A stretch of DNA of 7,030 nucleotides, from assembly GCA_043760535.1 (NCBI GenBank), contig JAYUOV010000004.1:1-7030 (forward strand), given 5' to 3'. Below, piece after piece: positions 5,965-7,030 of this stretch. Position 1 is the stretch's first letter. Every line of letters starts with the position of its first letter. Both the position numbers and the translations under genes were made by a program. This DNA comes from JAZKFT01 sp043760535 (lineage in GTDB: Bacteria; Bacteroidota; Bacteroidia; Chitinophagales; Chitinophagaceae). The notes beneath the pieces were generated by a model. It made no database searches, had not been told where the DNA came from, and was given only the letters and a program-made list of their open reading frames with translations.

Positions 5965-6723
5965 ATGCCTTTAATGCTATTTTACTTTTTCATTTTAAGT
6001 TTTATGCTATTAACCAAATGGATATGTGCACACCTGCTGGGCGACTTTCTTTTTCAAAACAAAAAGATGGTGCAGCACAAGCAACGCTTTAAAGCCAAAA
6101 GCTGGATGCTGTACGTGCATTGCCTGATACATGGTGCCTTGTTTTACCTTTTTAATGCCGAATGGAGCCAATGGCATTGGGCTGTTTTAGTAGCCGTAAC
6201 CCATTTTTTTATTGACTGGTGGAAGCTGGAACGATCTAACAAAGCCATCTATTTTATGCTGGATCAGGCCATGCATATAGCCGTACTTATTGTAATTTGG
6301 TTTGTAGCCAGCATGAATTACGATGCATTTACATATTGGCTGTACGAACTGATGAACGACGAAAAACTATGGCCGATTCTCATGGGCTATTTTTTGCTCA
6401 CTTGGCCATTTTCTATGCTGATAGGCTTAAGTACCCAAAAGTGGCGTCAGGATGCGATGAAGGGCTTTGAACACCAAAAAAATTCACTGGCTGACGCAGG
6501 CAAGTGGATTGGCATTTTTGAAAGGCTGCTGGTATATACTTTTATCATCAGCAATAATTTTGCAGGCATTGGATTGCTCATTACTGCAAAATCCATTTTA
6601 CGCTTTAACGATACCAAAGGGGCTGATGGCAAAAAAGAGGCTGAGTATATTTTAATTGGAACGCTGATGAGTTTTGCAGTGGCGATTGTAACGGGTTTGC
6701 TGATTTTGAAAGTTATAGAATAG
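5965..6723 (+). CDS. DUF3307 polytopic membrane protein
   Basis: The 252-residue product matches DUF3307: an N-terminal AHLLGDFLFQNKKMVQHK segment (22-39), a central VTHFFIDWWK (78-87) and the C-terminal blocks GKWIGIFERLL (169-179), ITAKSILRF (196-204) and EYILIGTLMS (216-225). Around six or seven hydrophobic segments are visible, near 3-22, 47-64, 70-84, 102-116, 137-155, 177-198 and 216-250, so it is an inner-membrane protein without a cleavable signal. Its function is unknown. Polar residues recur within or beside the first helices (His23, Asp27, His52, His56, His80, Asp84, Asp100, His104). The gene follows the SatD-family gene closely, and the two families are frequent neighbours, which suggests a joint task. 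A second ATG three codons on is an alternative start. Confidence 0.87.
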   Translation: MPLMLFYFFILSFMLLTKWICAHLLGDFLFQNKKMVQHKQRFKAKSWMLYVHCLIHGALFYLFNAEWSQWHWAVLVAVTHFFIDWWKLERSNKAIYFMLDQAMHIAVLIVIWFVASMNYDAFTYWLYELMNDEKLWPILMGYFLLTWPFSMLIGLSTQKWRQDAMKGFEHQKNSLADAGKWIGIFERLLVYTFIISNNFAGIGLLITAKSILRFNDTKGADGKKEAEYILIGTLMSFAVAIVTGLLILKVIE

Positions 6724-6782
6724 GATATGGCAAAAAATGAACAACAGAAAATCTATTTCCGAAAAAGAAAAGAAAACACAAA

Positions 6783-7030
6783 ATGACAAAGGATACATCA
6801 GTAAAACTATTTGATGATAAAAAAGTAAGAACCCTTTGGAATGAGGCCCAAGAAAATTGGTATATATCTATAGTAGATGTAATAGAAATTCTAACCGAAA
6901 CTGACCGGCCTAGAAAATATTGGAGCGACCTGAAAGCCAAGCTAAAAAAGGAAGGAAGTGAACTGTCCGAAAAAATCGGACAGTTGAAAGTTGAAGCCGA
7001 AGACGGTAAAATGAGGGAAACCGATGTAGC
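6783..7030 (+). CDS. BRO/DinD-type protein, N-terminal part (3' partial)
   Basis: An ATG at 6783 opens a frame that runs off the right edge after 82 codons. The visible part is a Bro-N domain: WNEAQENWYISIVDVIEILT (19-38), RPRKYWSDLKAKLKKEG (41-57), LSEKIGQLKVEAEDGKMRETD (60-80). This domain is found in phage antirepressors, baculovirus BRO proteins and bacterial DinD-like proteins, and binds DNA. The start is fixed by an in-frame TGA at 6738 with no other ATG between, and an A-rich leader. It begins 59 bases after the DUF3307 gene, so read-through is possible, although the gene is a common solitary accessory gene. Phage antirepressor or DNA-damage role cannot be told from this fragment. Confidence 0.87.
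   Translation, partial: MTKDTSVKLFDDKKVRTLWNEAQENWYISIVDVIEILTETDRPRKYWSDLKAKLKKEGSELSEKIGQLKVEAEDGKMRETDV

Overview
ORGANISM. The window looks like a chromosomal segment of a Bacteroidota bacterium, probably of the Chitinophagaceae or a close relative. Three things support this: a secreted protein ending in a type IX secretion (Por) sorting domain, a tmRNA whose tag ends YAMAA, and a near-ideal Bacteroidota -7 promoter box (TACATTTG) in front of the SatD-family gene, with A-rich start regions that lack Shine-Dalgarno sequences. Genus is inference only. LAYOUT. (1) Bases 1-1349 hold the 3' part of a large beta-rich surface protein, closed by a strong intrinsic terminator (1401-1474). (2) Bases 1475-1770 have no gene but carry a cluster of small perfect hairpins that look like dispersed extragenic palindromes. 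(3) Bases 1773-2199 hold ssrA (tmRNA) on the minus strand with its own terminator; the tag reads GNTTYAMAA. (4) Bases 2200-2711 are mostly non-coding, with one possible 40-residue, very basic minus-strand ORF (2536-2658). (5) Bases 2712-2990 are an orphan C-terminal piece of a cation-transporting P-type ATPase, best read as a gene remnant. (6) Bases 3055-4890, minus strand, hold a complete UbiD-family decarboxylase, probably acting in menaquinone biosynthesis. (7) Bases 5199-6723 hold a two-gene unit: a SatD-family protein followed by a DUF3307 membrane protein, headed by two identical tandem palindromes that overlap the promoter. (8) From 6783 to the edge runs the start of a BRO/DinD-type protein. 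HOW THE GENES FIT TOGETHER. The most interesting unit is palindromes - SatD - DUF3307. The SatD protein has a C-terminal helix-turn-helix-like segment, so it or a related regulator could bind the palindromes and control its own transcription. Its N-terminal domain has spacing strikingly like class III nucleotide cyclases: two Asp 41 residues apart, then a Gln-x3-Arg that mirrors the cyclase Asn-x3-Arg. The substrate-recognition Lys is missing. This suggests a nucleotide-sensing or nucleotide-processing regulator coupled to a polytopic membrane protein with conserved-looking His/Asp residues. All of that functional reading is inference. The remaining genes are ordinary housekeeping or accessory genes with no evident functional link to this unit.
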